DNA of 56,389 nucleotides from an uncultured Verrucomicrobia subdivision 3 bacterium (GCA_903875465.1 CAIQWB010000007.1:1-56389), one strand, 5' to 3'. Counted from the stretch's first letter, positions 1 through 7,047 are shown. A program made the numbers and translations. The notes: generated by a model from the letters alone, not told the origin.

Positions 1-69
1 CCCCCCCCAAAGTACCCCCTGGAAAATCCAGAAAATCCCCCCCCCCTTAAAAAGAATGCTTTTTTGGGT

Positions 70-83
70 AAAAGCATGCTTTT
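70..83. repeat. GCATGC palindrome with A/T arms, copy 1
   Basis: A perfect 14-bp palindrome, AAAAGCATGCTTTT, followed by more T residues. Two imperfect copies occur at 1388-1409 and 1513-1529, on the other side of the DUF72 gene. It could act as a small terminator, a protein-binding site or a mobile repeat; the sequence alone does not decide. Confidence 0.6.
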
Positions 84-104
84 TTTGTGAGTCCAAAAGT
101 TCCT

Positions 105-118
105 TCGTGAAAATTCAC
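105..118. repeat. short inverted repeat (CGTGAA-AA-TTCACG)
   Basis: A perfect inverted repeat with 6-bp arms and a 2-bp centre upstream of the DUF72 gene. The word AAATTCAC recurs just downstream near 126. It may be an operator or part of the repeat-rich left end; no function can be assigned. Confidence 0.35.
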
Positions 119-189
119 GCCAGAAAAATTCACTTTTAGGTGGCTTCGCCGCGCTGGTGCTTTAATCAGTGCTCCGCTTCTTCAGTAGC

Positions 190-215
190 GCTGGCGCGCA
201 AATCCACGGCTCAGG
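190..215 (+). repeat. direct repeat A, copy 1
   Basis: The 26-nt stretch starting GCTGGCGCGCAAATCCA recurs at 1574-1599 with one mismatch. Weaker similarity extends upstream in both copies (CTTTTAGGT, then CCGC and CTGG words). Together with repeat B it frames the DUF72 gene. Confidence 0.7.
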
Positions 216-276
216 GCGTGTTCGCCGTCGGTTGGATGGTCGTCCAGCTAGACGCCGCAGCGCCCGCCAATCCCCC

Positions 277-1266
277 ATGGCCAGCCGCCCAATTCCGGGC
301 TATCCTGTCCCCGTGCCGTTCGACCGTGACCAAATAAAGGCGAAGGTGGCCGCACTGGCCGCCGAGGGAGTGTTTATCGGGACTTCCTCCTGGAAATACC
401 CCGGCTGGCGGGGGATGCTTTACGACGAATCCCGGTATATTTACCGCGGCAAATTCGCCGAAACCCGCTTTGAACGGGATTGCCTGGCCGAATACGCCGA
501 GATTTTCAAAACCGTGTGCGTCGATGCCGCCTATTACAAGTTCCCCGACGAAAAATATCTGACCGGCTTGGCGGCCCGGGTGCCCGCCGACTTCCAATTT
601 GCCATGAAGGTGACCGATTACGTCACCATCAAACATTTTTCCAACTTGCCGAGGTTTGGCGTCCGCGCCGGCAAACCCAACGACCATTTTCTGGACGCCG
701 CCCTGTTCACCCAGGCATTTTTGCGCCCGTGTGAGCCGTTCCGGTCGCAAATCGGCCTGCTCATGTTCGAGTTTTCCCGGTTCTACCCGACCGACTACAA
801 GCACGGTCGCGACTTCGTGGCCGACCTCGATCGATTTCTGGCCGCCCTCCCGGCCGGCTGGCCCTACGCCATCGAAATGCGCAACCAGACTTGGCTCCAG
901 ACCGATTATTTCGCCTGCCTGGCCCGCCATGGCGTCGCCCACGTTTACAACTCGTGGGAAGCCATGCCATCCGTCAATGAGCAGATAAACATTCCCGGCA
1001 GCCAGACCACCCCCAACCTGACCGCCGCCCGTTTCCTGTTGAAACCCGGCCGGAAATACGAGGATGCCGTAAAGGCCTTCGCGCCCTACGACCGGACCCA
1101 GGAAACCAATTACCAAGCACGCTTCGCTGGCCGCACCCTCATCGGCCGCGGCCGGGCGTCCGTCGGCCAGAGGCGAACCTTCATTTACGTAAACAACCGC
1201 CTGGAGGGCAACGCCCTCGAAACCATCGCCGGCATGCTGGATCCTCTGGCCGGTTGGTCTCATTGA
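277..1266 (+). CDS. DUF72 (YecE-like) family protein
   Basis: A 329-residue protein of the DUF72 family, predicted TIM-barrel-like, with no established reaction. The family signature IGTSSWKYPGW lies near the N-terminus, followed by the AAYYKFP region, FAMKVTDYVTIKH and a central EMRNQTW segment. The frame stays open upstream to 169, but residues before the ATG at 277 are arginine-rich and lie over repeat A, so 277 is preferred. The stop codon at 1264-1266 lies inside repeat B, which is unusual. The gene stands alone with no cotranscribed neighbour. Family membership is clear; biochemical function is unknown. Confidence 0.88.
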   Translation: MASRPIPGYPVPVPFDRDQIKAKVAALAAEGVFIGTSSWKYPGWRGMLYDESRYIYRGKFAETRFERDCLAEYAEIFKTVCVDAAYYKFPDEKYLTGLAARVPADFQFAMKVTDYVTIKHFSNLPRFGVRAGKPNDHFLDAALFTQAFLRPCEPFRSQIGLLMFEFSRFYPTDYKHGRDFVADLDRFLAALPAGWPYAIEMRNQTWLQTDYFACLARHGVAHVYNSWEAMPSVNEQINIPGSQTTPNLTAARFLLKPGRKYEDAVKAFAPYDRTQETNYQARFAGRTLIGRGRASVGQRRTFIYVNNRLEGNALETIAGMLDPLAGWSH

Positions 1267-1298
1267 CCAAGTCAGCCTGGAGTCGTCCTCAGGCGGCC
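1263..1298 (+). repeat. direct repeat B, copy 1 (contains DUF72 stop codon)
   Basis: A 36-nt segment that begins TTGACCAAGT and ends AGGCGGCC. Copy 2 at 1663-1698 has the same two conserved ends at identical spacing, with a diverged centre. Copy 1 carries the TGA of the DUF72 gene. Confidence 0.6.
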
Positions 1299-1387
1299 AC
1301 CCGTCCGTTACTGGCCGAGACCGCCCGCAAAAACAACCCCCGCGAAAATCGCGAAAGCATCCCGGCGTTTCACCCGTTCCCACTTTG

Positions 1388-1409
1388 AAAAAAAAGCATG
1401 CCTTTTTGA
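1388..1409. repeat. GCATGC palindrome, copy 2
   Basis: A run of A, then AGCATGCC, then a run of T: an imperfect version of the palindrome at 70-83. Confidence 0.5.
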
Positions 1410-1512
1410 ACCCGCCGATTGACCGCGGGGAAATCCCCGGCCGGCAATCCCTGGCAAATCCGGGACCCGGTATTAATCAAAACCCTTACATTCGCAAGCC
1501 GGGCCGCCGTGG

Positions 1513-1529
1513 AAAAAACATGCTTTTTT
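1513..1529. repeat. ACATGC palindrome-like motif, copy 3
   Basis: AAAAAACATGCTTTTTT is the third A/T-armed copy, with one change from the GCATGC core. Confidence 0.5.
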
Positions 1530-1573
1530 GCATTCCCCCGCCAAATTAGCTCGCTTTTAGGTAACCCCGCCAT

Positions 1574-1599
1574 GCTGGCGCGCAAATCCAGGGCTCAGG
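1574..1599 (+). repeat. direct repeat A, copy 2
   Basis: Matches 190-215 at 25 of 26 positions. Only 63 nt separate it from repeat B copy 2, whereas about 1.05 kb carrying the DUF72 gene separates the first pair. Confidence 0.7.
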
Positions 1600-1662
1600 A
1601 AGTGCGTGTAGTCTGCCAGCCACTTCGCCCGCGCTGAACCAGGCAGGCAATGCATGTTTACC

Positions 1663-1698
1663 TTGACCAAGTCCGTTTAGGATTGCCCCCAGGCGGCC
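1663..1698 (+). repeat. direct repeat B, copy 2
   Basis: Shares TTGACCAAGT at its start and AGGCGGCC at its end, at the same distance, with 1263-1298. The centre has diverged. Confidence 0.6.
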
Positions 1699-1723
1699 GG
1701 TGTGATCAGATTCCCCGGCCACA

Positions 1724-1948
1724 ATGAGCCAGGCAACCCCGGCGCCCATGAAGACCATAAACTACAACACCAACCGCCGCACACGCCGGGAAACCTTCCC
1801 CGATGGCAGCCAGTTGGTCCGCCGGCCTGGCGGTGGATACGAGATCATCGAGGCCCAGCCGAGATATGGGGTGCCTATGCCCCCGATACCGCGCAAAGCC
1901 CAGCCAAAAAAAACTCCCAAGGCAGGGCAGGGGGGAAGTAGAAAGTAA
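1724..1948 (+). CDS. small basic hypothetical protein
   Basis: A possible 74-residue protein rich in Arg, Lys, Pro and Gly, with a central segment FPDGSQLVRRPGGGYEI that looks more protein-like than the shadow frames around it. A second in-frame ATG lies at 1748 and could be the real start. I do not recognise a family. It sits between the repeat cluster and the tRNA-end fragment at 2093. There are no transmembrane segments and no signal peptide. It may be a real small cytoplasmic protein or a chance frame. Confidence 0.35.
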   Translation: MSQATPAPMKTINYNTNRRTRRETFPDGSQLVRRPGGGYEIIEAQPRYGVPMPPIPRKAQPKKTPKAGQGGSRK

Positions 1949-2092
1949 TTTGGCCTGAAATTCTATCTTTTTCTATCATCCTCCCGGACTTTTCCTGCAT
2001 TTTCCTGCATGTTGCTGAAATTCTAAAACCATTGTAACCATTGATTCTATTGGCTTTCGTGTGTTTAGGTGTATTACGCTTTTTGCCGTAAC

Positions 2093-2118
2093 GAGTTCGA
2101 ATCTCACCGCCCCGACCA
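2093..2118 (+). other. tRNA 3'-end fragment (attachment-site-like)
   Basis: The 26 nt read as the T-loop, 3' acceptor strand and CCA of a tRNA (GAGTTCGAAT, then CGCCCCGACCA). They match the 3' end of the tRNA-Pro at 13916-13993 at 24 of 26 positions. No matching 5' acceptor strand, D arm or anticodon arm precedes it, so it is not a complete tRNA. Such 3' fragments are typical of sites left by elements that integrate into tRNA genes. The source tRNA may lie left of the window. Confidence 0.6.
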
Positions 2119-2437
2119 TTTTTTCTTCAAATATCAGGCTGTCTCGGTTGGTAATTTAGCCAGTTTGCTTGGAGCTTCCGCCTAAAAAGCTTGTGGTTTT
2201 TAGCTTGATAGAATTATTTCTTGCTTCAGTAAACAATTTCCAGACACAGCCCGGAGAGCTGTTTTTTAAAAACGCTTGCAATTAACGAGAATGGTGTTAA
2301 CGTTTCTTTGTCTGTTAGCTGGCTTAGCGGATACACGGCATGGTAAATCCTCAGGTGAACTTGGTTCATTGACGATTTGAAATCCGATTAACGGGAACAG
2401 TCTGGTACAAGCAAGTTTAGTTCGGACAGTAGTATAC
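2119..2437 (+). promoter_or_regulatory. long gene-free leader upstream of the RRM gene
   Basis: About 320 nt without a gene. It contains an inverted repeat, CTAAAAA with TTTTTAG (about 2182-2204), and a near-palindromic GTTTTTTAAAAAC around 2260. Its A/T content is higher than the flanks. A long structured 5' UTR would fit a cold-responsive RNA-binding protein gene, but I could not identify a convincing promoter, so this is inference. Confidence 0.35.
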
Positions 2438-2788
2438 ATGAGTAACAAATTGTTCGTCGGGAATCTTTCCTTCGACACCACAGAGAACGAACTCCAAGAC
2501 GCGTTTGCCGCCCACGGCACCGTTACGGAAACCAACCTGATGATGGATCGTACCACGGGTCGTCCCCGCGGTTTTGGTTTCGTCACCATGAGCTCCCCCG
2601 CAGAGGCCCAGAAGGCCATCGACGCCCTCAACGGCGCCCAGCTCGGCGGTCGCGCCTTGACCGTGAACATTGCTCGTCCCCGCGAAGATCGTCCTCCTGG
2701 CGGCGGCGGCGGCGGCGGCCGTGGTCCTCGTCGTGAATACGGCGGCGGCGGCGGCGGTAACGGCGGCGGCGGTCGCAACCGTTATTGA
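2438..2788 (+). CDS. RRM-domain RNA-binding protein with glycine-rich tail
   Basis: A 116-residue single-RRM protein. RNP2 is LFVGNL at residues 5-10 and RNP1 is RGFGFVTM around 44-51, both with the usual RNA-contacting aromatics. From about residue 85 the chain becomes almost pure glycine and arginine. This architecture matches cyanobacterial Rbp and plant glycine-rich proteins, which act as RNA chaperones in the cold. The gene is monocistronic, has a long leader and ends at a strong terminator, suggesting high regulated expression. Family is certain; the cold role is inferred. Confidence 0.93.
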   Translation: MSNKLFVGNLSFDTTENELQDAFAAHGTVTETNLMMDRTTGRPRGFGFVTMSSPAEAQKAIDALNGAQLGGRALTVNIARPREDRPPGGGGGGGRGPRREYGGGGGGNGGGGRNRY

Positions 2789-2816
2789 TCTGTTTTAGAT
2801 CATTTGAATTTTACAC

Positions 2817-2847
2817 GGGGCTTGGTTTAACCAAGCCCCCTTTTTTT
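2817..2847 (+). terminator. rho-independent terminator of the RRM gene
   Basis: A perfect 9-bp stem, GGGGCTTGG with CCAAGCCCC, closes a TTTAA loop and is followed by seven T residues. It lies 28 nt after the stop codon. Confidence 0.92.
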
Positions 2848-3086
2848 GTCCCTGGCCGACAAGCCTCGGCCGATAATTAGGCAGTAAGTATAGCGTCAAC
2901 GTGGTTGCTCCCCGGCGAACGACGGGAGTTTCCGGGAAATACGGGCTTGGGGGCCACGTCGTGGGCCCGCAGCACACGGAATGGAATAGCGACCAAAGCC
3001 CAAACGGCCCGTGGTAAAATGGGGAAGGGGACGGGCAGCATTTCCTAACTAAAACAACCAGGCGAATACTGGTAGTTTTTGCCCGT
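2848..3086. other. intergenic stretch, no feature recognised
   Basis: Between the RRM terminator and the end of the next minus-strand gene I see no convincing coding frame, RNA or repeat. Confidence 0.5.
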
Positions 3087-3293
3087 TTATTCTTTTGCGA
3101 CAGCCTTGGGCGCTTCCAACAAAGTCGCGCCCTTTAGCAAGCGGCAGAAGTCTTTTTTGCTGGTGTGCTGGTGTACGCCCTCGGGGGATTTGAGGGTTTT
3201 AAAGGATTTGTAGCCTACTTCGAGACGTTCCAAATGAACAATGCGAACGAATTCGTTGGCGCACTTCCAGATTTGGCCTTGTTGCAATTTCAT
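3087..3293 (-). CDS. conserved-looking small hypothetical protein
   Basis: A 68-residue protein starting MKLQQGQIW; four more codons upstream (ATG at 3305) are possible. The sequence is rich in Lys, Leu and Val, with a WKCANEFVRIVHLERLEVGYK segment that resembles a small beta-barrel or SH3-like fold with alternating hydrophobic residues. No signal peptide or membrane segment is seen. It lies upstream of nothing obvious, and downstream of the small lysine-rich protein on the same strand. I do not recognise a named family. Composition is convincing for a real gene. Confidence 0.6.
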   Translation of the reverse strand: MKLQQGQIWKCANEFVRIVHLERLEVGYKSFKTLKSPEGVHQHTSKKDFCRLLKGATLLEAPKAVAKE

Positions 3294-3405
3294 AGTCGCC
3301 AGCATAAGTGCCGGATGAGAGAGTGGCCAGCGCTATTGTCTCCGGCCGGGCCAAATCCGGCACCCCTGATTGCTCAAGGGTGCCAGGATTGACCCGAGAG
3401 AAGGC

Positions 3406-3522
3406 TTACTTCTTCTTGGCGGCCGACTTGGCTGGCGCAGGAGCGGCTTTTTTGGCCGCGACTTTGGTTTTCGTTTTTTGAACGGCTTTTTTGTTAGTGG
3501 ATTTAGGGGATTTGTCGCCCAT
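3406..3522 (-). CDS. tiny Lys/Ala-rich basic protein (MGDKSPKS type)
   Basis: A 38-residue protein that starts MGDKSPKSTNKKAVQK and ends in an Ala-Lys-rich tail. The N-terminal MGDKSPKS word matches, from memory, a small family of uncharacterised basic proteins found in many bacteria. Almost half of the residues are lysine or alanine, like the tails of histone H1-type nucleoid proteins, so nucleic-acid binding is plausible but not shown. A weak purine stretch, AGAAAG, precedes the ATG. It lies about 110 nt upstream of the 68-residue gene on the same strand and may share its transcript. Confidence 0.7.
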   Translation of the reverse strand: MGDKSPKSTNKKAVQKTKTKVAAKKAAPAPAKSAAKKK

Positions 3523-3749
3523 AGTGCTTGTCTTTCTGGTTTGTTTTTACTGTTCACCGGGATATAAGTTTCCCCGGAGATGTTGGTAACATGCACTTAT
3601 CGGGCGGTCGTTGTCTACTCTCGGTTGCAATTATTTTGCATTTTTCTGACGTTTTTGGCCCAAACCTGCCAAAAAAGGGACAATTAACCCGGCGGCCTCC
3701 CTATGGGCAGGCCGCCGGGCGGGGTTTATCTCCTAAATATACATCGAGC

Positions 3750-4328
3750 TCAGGCCTTGATTTGCCAGCGTTGGGCGGCTTCTGCCACCCGACGGCCGAG
3801 GAGTTCCCCGGTTAATTTATCGGCCGCATTAGGGGCCACGTCTGGCGATTCATTTCCGGCCTGGGCCATGACACCGCTGTAGCTGCTGAGGCGGTTGATG
3901 CCTTGGGCGTTCATGGGTGTCTCTGGCATGCCGACCCAGATCATTCCGTGCTGCATGGCCAAGGTAAAGAAGTACTGAAGGGTGCTCAATTTATCCCCGC
4001 TGGGGCCGTTGGAAACAGTGAAGCCGGCCGCCAGCTTATCCCGCCAGGCGCTGCGATACCATCGTTCCCCGGTGGCATCCGCAAAGGCCTTGAATTGCGC
4101 CGCCGGCCCCCCCATGTAGGTTGGGCTGCCAAAGATCACAGCATCGCTGGCATCCAGCGTAGCCAGCACCGTGTCGTTTTTATAACGGCCTTTGACAATG
4201 TCATCGCCATTGATGCCGATCAAGTGGGTGGTTGTCCCGACCACCGCCGCTGCCCCCTGATGGACCGCCTCGGCTTCTTTTTGGGTATGCCCGGTGCCGG
4301 AGAAATAAATTACGGAAATAGTGCTCAT
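3750..4328 (-). CDS. flavodoxin-fold NAD(P)H:quinone oxidoreductase-like protein (WrbA/flavodoxin family)
   Basis: A 192-residue flavodoxin-like protein. The FMN-phosphate loop reads YFSGTGHTQKEA (about residues 8-19), and the flavin-contacting FGSPTYMGGPAAQFKAF matches the GSPTxxG motif of WrbA-type quinone reductases. It probably reduces quinones by two electrons using FMN. The ATG at 4328 is preferred over an extended start at 4424 because the flavodoxin beta strand begins right after it. It is the last gene of a minus-strand unit with pirin, a membrane protein and YceI, 28 nt after the YceI stop, all divergent from a LysR regulator. Confidence 0.88.
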   Translation of the reverse strand: MSTISVIYFSGTGHTQKEAEAVHQGAAAVVGTTTHLIGINGDDIVKGRYKNDTVLATLDASDAVIFGSPTYMGGPAAQFKAFADATGERWYRSAWRDKLAAGFTVSNGPSGDKLSTLQYFFTLAMQHGMIWVGMPETPMNAQGINRLSSYSGVMAQAGNESPDVAPNAADKLTGELLGRRVAEAAQRWQIKA

Positions 4329-4356
4329 AATAAAATTTTGTTTGCTGTGATTGAAG

Positions 4357-4977
4357 TTACGGTTTGGGGGAAGCTCCGGCAATAGCCAAATAGAGCTCAA
4401 TGGTAGGTGACACCTTTTCCTCATACTGGCCCGGTTGGATGTTATATTCTTCCCGGTTGATCGTGAAATTGGCCCGAATTACGAGCAAATCGCCCTGCTG
4501 GTTGGGCACCCGGGCGCTGAGTTTGTCTTTCAGATAAGTGATTTTTACCGGGGTGATGATTTCTTTAGCCACCCCTTTAAGGGTGAATGTGCCCGTCAGA
4601 TCGCCAGTAGTCACACTTTCCATTGTTTTCACATTCGCCAGGGATTTGGCTTCAAACGTGATTTGCGGAAATTGGGTCGCATCCAGCCATGTGGCACTGT
4701 GCATGTGGGTGTTTTGCATCGGGTTCGGGACGGTCAGGGAAGCCGTGGTCACGATGATCTTACCTTGCACGGCGGCGGGATTCTCTGGATCAAAAGTGAC
4801 GGTGCCGCTGATCCCATTGGCACTCCCGTTAATCGATTCCAAAGGGGCGTCCAATTTGAACACCGCATTGTTCACACCCTTGGGATCTTTGAAATCAAAG
4901 GTTTGGGGGGCGGCCTGAAGGGTTCCGGCCATAATGGTTAAAAGCCCGGTTGCCAGAAGGTGGTGCATTAATTTCAT
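4357..4977 (-). CDS. YceI-family lipid-binding periplasmic protein
   Basis: A 206-residue YceI-like lipocalin-fold protein with a Sec signal peptide of about 22 residues ending in a TLQAAP-type cleavage site. The family traits TFDPENPAAVQGKI, HMHSATWLDATQFPQITFEAK and GTFTLKGVAKEI are visible. YceI proteins bind isoprenoid or quinone-like lipids in a beta barrel. Here the protein sits between a small membrane protein and a flavodoxin quinone reductase, which supports a link to quinone or isoprenoid chemistry at the inner membrane. The exact ligand is unknown. Confidence 0.9.
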   Translation of the reverse strand: MKLMHHLLATGLLTIMAGTLQAAPQTFDFKDPKGVNNAVFKLDAPLESINGSANGISGTVTFDPENPAAVQGKIIVTTASLTVPNPMQNTHMHSATWLDATQFPQITFEAKSLANVKTMESVTTGDLTGTFTLKGVAKEIITPVKITYLKDKLSARVPNQQGDLLVIRANFTINREEYNIQPGQYEEKVSPTIELYLAIAGASPKP

Positions 4978-5015
4978 AATTTTATTTGTTGGTTTCGAGT
5001 GTTTGATTTTAATGG

Positions 5016-5282
5016 TCAGTTGGTCTTGGTTGAATGTTTGGATTTGCGGAAAAAAAATGAGCTTCCTCCCAGCGCCAGGGCAACCAGGGAACCCGCCCCG
5101 AGGAAATCCAGGCCCGGCATGAATTTTTTCTGATAGCTGATGCCCTCGATTCCTGTCACGTCATCGAGGGTTTTCACGGCCATACTGGTCTTGGTCCAGC
5201 CCCGATTGGCTCCGGAGAACAGCCAAGTGCCCACCGTGGCCAGCAGCAGTATGAGGGATATAATTTTCAAGGTGCGGTTCAT
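5016..5282 (-). CDS. small two-span membrane protein of the pirin-YceI unit
   Basis: An 88-residue protein with two predicted membrane helices, at about residues 5-23 and 58-78, joined by a loop of about 34 residues, and a Lys/Ser-rich tail. No named family is recognised. It starts 13 nt after the pirin stop and ends 38 nt before YceI, so it is very probably cotranscribed. It could be a membrane partner for YceI or the flavodoxin, but this is inference from position only. Confidence 0.75.
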   Translation of the reverse strand: MNRTLKIISLILLLATVGTWLFSGANRGWTKTSMAVKTLDDVTGIEGISYQKKFMPGLDFLGAGSLVALALGGSSFFFRKSKHSTKTN

Positions 5283-5295
5283 GGTGGCGGTTGGT

Positions 5296-5994
5296 TTAGT
5301 TCAAGTCAAACAACAGCACTTGTGCGGCTTTGATTCCCACCAAATTGAGCATGCCAGGGCCAGCCAATGCCGCTGCATCGCCGGGGCCAAGTGACTGGCC
5401 GTTCAGGGTGACTTCACCTTCGGCCACGTGCAGCCAGACATGGCGTTCGGCCTCCAGGTTGTGCGTCACAGATTGCTGCGGGTCCAGTTTGGCCAGCCAG
5501 AGATCAGCATCCTGATTGAGGGCGAGGGAACCAGCCCGACCGTTTTTGCTGGTAATCAGTTGCCATTGTCCTGTCGGGAGCGCGGTGGCTGATTTTTCGG
5601 CATAGGCAGGCTTGGCATTTTTGTGATCGGGCATGACCCAGATTTGCAGGAAATGCACGGCCTCGTCCTGGGCTGGGTTAAACTCACTGTGGACCACGCC
5701 GGAGCCTGCGGCGATGTATTGAAATTCCCCGGGGTGAATAATGCGGCCATTGCCCAGGGAATCCTTGTGCTCGAGCGCGCCGCTCAATACGTAGGTAATG
5801 ATCTCCATGTCGCGGTGCGGATGCTGGCCAAAGCCCTGGCCGGGCATAACCAAGTCGTCATTGATAACCCGCAGTGAGCGGTAGCCCATCCACTGACGAT
5901 CGTAATAATCCGCAAAACTGAAGGTGTGATAACTATCCAACCATCCGTGGTTGGTGTGGCCCCGTTCATTGGCATTTCGAATCATCATTTTCAT
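5296..5994 (-). CDS. pirin family protein (YhhW-like)
   Basis: A 232-residue bicupin of the pirin family. The metal ligands of the N-terminal cupin are visible: HPH at residues 58-60, His102 and Glu104 (in GVVHSEF). The DYYDRQWMGYRSLRVINDD and HRDMEIITYVLSG segments are highly characteristic of YhhW. Family members bind Fe or Ni, and some show quercetinase activity; others act in redox regulation. It is the first gene of the minus-strand unit, divergent from the LysR gene with an 86-bp intergenic space holding an inverted repeat. Electrophile or quinone stress is the likely setting. Confidence 0.93.
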   Translation of the reverse strand: MKMMIRNANERGHTNHGWLDSYHTFSFADYYDRQWMGYRSLRVINDDLVMPGQGFGQHPHRDMEIITYVLSGALEHKDSLGNGRIIHPGEFQYIAAGSGVVHSEFNPAQDEAVHFLQIWVMPDHKNAKPAYAEKSATALPTGQWQLITSKNGRAGSLALNQDADLWLAKLDPQQSVTHNLEAERHVWLHVAEGEVTLNGQSLGPGDAAALAGPGMLNLVGIKAAQVLLFDLN

Positions 5995-6002
5995 GGGATT
6001 AA

Positions 6003-6024
6003 TTTACTGTATTTTTCTAGTAAA
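6003..6024. promoter_or_regulatory. candidate LysR operator between pirin and LysR genes
   Basis: TTTACT (6003-6008) and AGTAAA (6019-6024) form a perfect 6-bp inverted repeat with a 10-bp A/T-rich centre. It lies in the 86-bp divergent space, where LysR proteins usually bind a T-N11-A dyad. Binding is inferred from position and symmetry. Confidence 0.5.
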
Positions 6025-6080
6025 AGGTAAATATCAAGTTTCTTGCCTGACGATAACTTTAAGGTATGCTCGCCACCATT

Positions 6081-6974
6081 ATGGAATTACGCCATTTACG
6101 CTATTTTGTGGCGGTTGCGGAAACCGAAAATGTCACCCGGGCCGCAACTCACCTGCATGTTTCGCAGCCGGCGCTAAGCCGGCAAATCCATGATCTGGAG
6201 GCGGAAATGGGGGTGTCACTGCTGCACCGAAACGCCAAATCGGTTCGGCTCACCGAGGCAGGCCGGGTGTTTCTCAGCGAGGCGCGCGCGGTGTTGCAGC
6301 GCGCGGAGCAGGCGGTCAGCGCCGCCCGGGCGGTCGCCAGCGGACACAGCGGCGAGATTCATGTCGGGTACTCGCCCTCGCTCACCGTGCAGATTTTGCC
6401 GCAGGCGTTGCGCGCGTTTCAAGCCGAATTTCCGCGGGTGCGGGTGGCCTTGTACGATTTGGCGGCGGGCGAAATGCTGGCACAATTGCGGGCCGGCAAA
6501 CTGGATGTGGCGCTGCTGCCGCGCGAACCGGAAAAGAGCAAACAGGGGCTGCACCTCGATGAACTGGCCCGGTATCCAGCCTGTGTGGCCGTCGCGCCGC
6601 ATCACCGGTTTGCCCGGATGAAGGTGGTGGAATTGGTCCAAGTGGTGCGCGAGCCCTTGATTATTTATAGTCGCGCGGAATATCCCGAGTATCTGGCCGC
6701 CATCGAGGCGCAATTTGCCACCGTCGGGGCCCGGCCGCAGGTGGCGGAGGAACATGAGGGGGTGACCGGATTGATCGCCGCAGTGGAGGCGGGGCAGGGG
6801 ATCGCCTTGGTGGCTAGTTGTTTGGGTTGCATGGTCGGGCCCCGCCTGAAATTGATTCCGTTGCATCCCGCACCGCCCCACCTGATCGTGGTGGCCGCCA
6901 GCCGGCCGGACCGAGTGACCGCCACGGTTAAAAAATTTATCGCTGCCGCCGAGTTGCCAGTGAAGATGCCTTGA
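6081..6974 (+). CDS. LysR family transcriptional regulator
   Basis: A 297-residue LysR protein with the winged HTH at residues 1-60 (MELRHLRYFVAVAETENVT, then AATHLHVSQPALSRQI) and a type 2 periplasmic-binding effector domain from about residue 85. The ATG at 6081 is chosen because LysR proteins begin MELRHL; five extra codons from 6066 are not needed. It is divergent from the pirin-YceI-flavodoxin unit and most likely controls it and itself. The C-terminal region keeps two conserved-looking cysteines (SCLGCM), which could sense oxidants or electrophiles; this is speculative. Confidence 0.93.
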   Translation: MELRHLRYFVAVAETENVTRAATHLHVSQPALSRQIHDLEAEMGVSLLHRNAKSVRLTEAGRVFLSEARAVLQRAEQAVSAARAVASGHSGEIHVGYSPSLTVQILPQALRAFQAEFPRVRVALYDLAAGEMLAQLRAGKLDVALLPREPEKSKQGLHLDELARYPACVAVAPHHRFARMKVVELVQVVREPLIIYSRAEYPEYLAAIEAQFATVGARPQVAEEHEGVTGLIAAVEAGQGIALVASCLGCMVGPRLKLIPLHPAPPHLIVVAASRPDRVTATVKKFIAAAELPVKMP

Positions 6975-7047
6975 AACCGACGACGCTTGGGATTATTCCG
7001 GCCTTTTGCTTGCCGGTGGCTTGCCGAATTTACTACTTTGAGGGCTC

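Larger units (their letters stand above)
1267..1723. other. repeat-rich intergenic stretch without a convincing gene
   Basis: This stretch after the DUF72 gene contains two A/T-flanked GCATGC or ACATGC palindromes (1388-1409 and 1513-1529), repeat A copy 2 (1574-1599) and repeat B copy 2 (1663-1698). Short open frames exist on both strands, but none shows family resemblance or coding-like codon use. Confidence 0.6.

Noticed and set aside
211-1383. 390-residue open frame on the minus strand
   Set aside because: Antisense to the DUF72 gene; Gly/Val-rich noise typical of shadows.
2041-2118. complete tRNA gene ending at 2118
   Set aside because: Only the T loop and 3' acceptor are present; no 5' acceptor strand, D arm or anticodon arm can be folded upstream.
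1-2118. integron cassette array
   Set aside because: The repeats do not show the GTTRRRY/RYYYAAC core sites of attC, and no integron integrase is visible.
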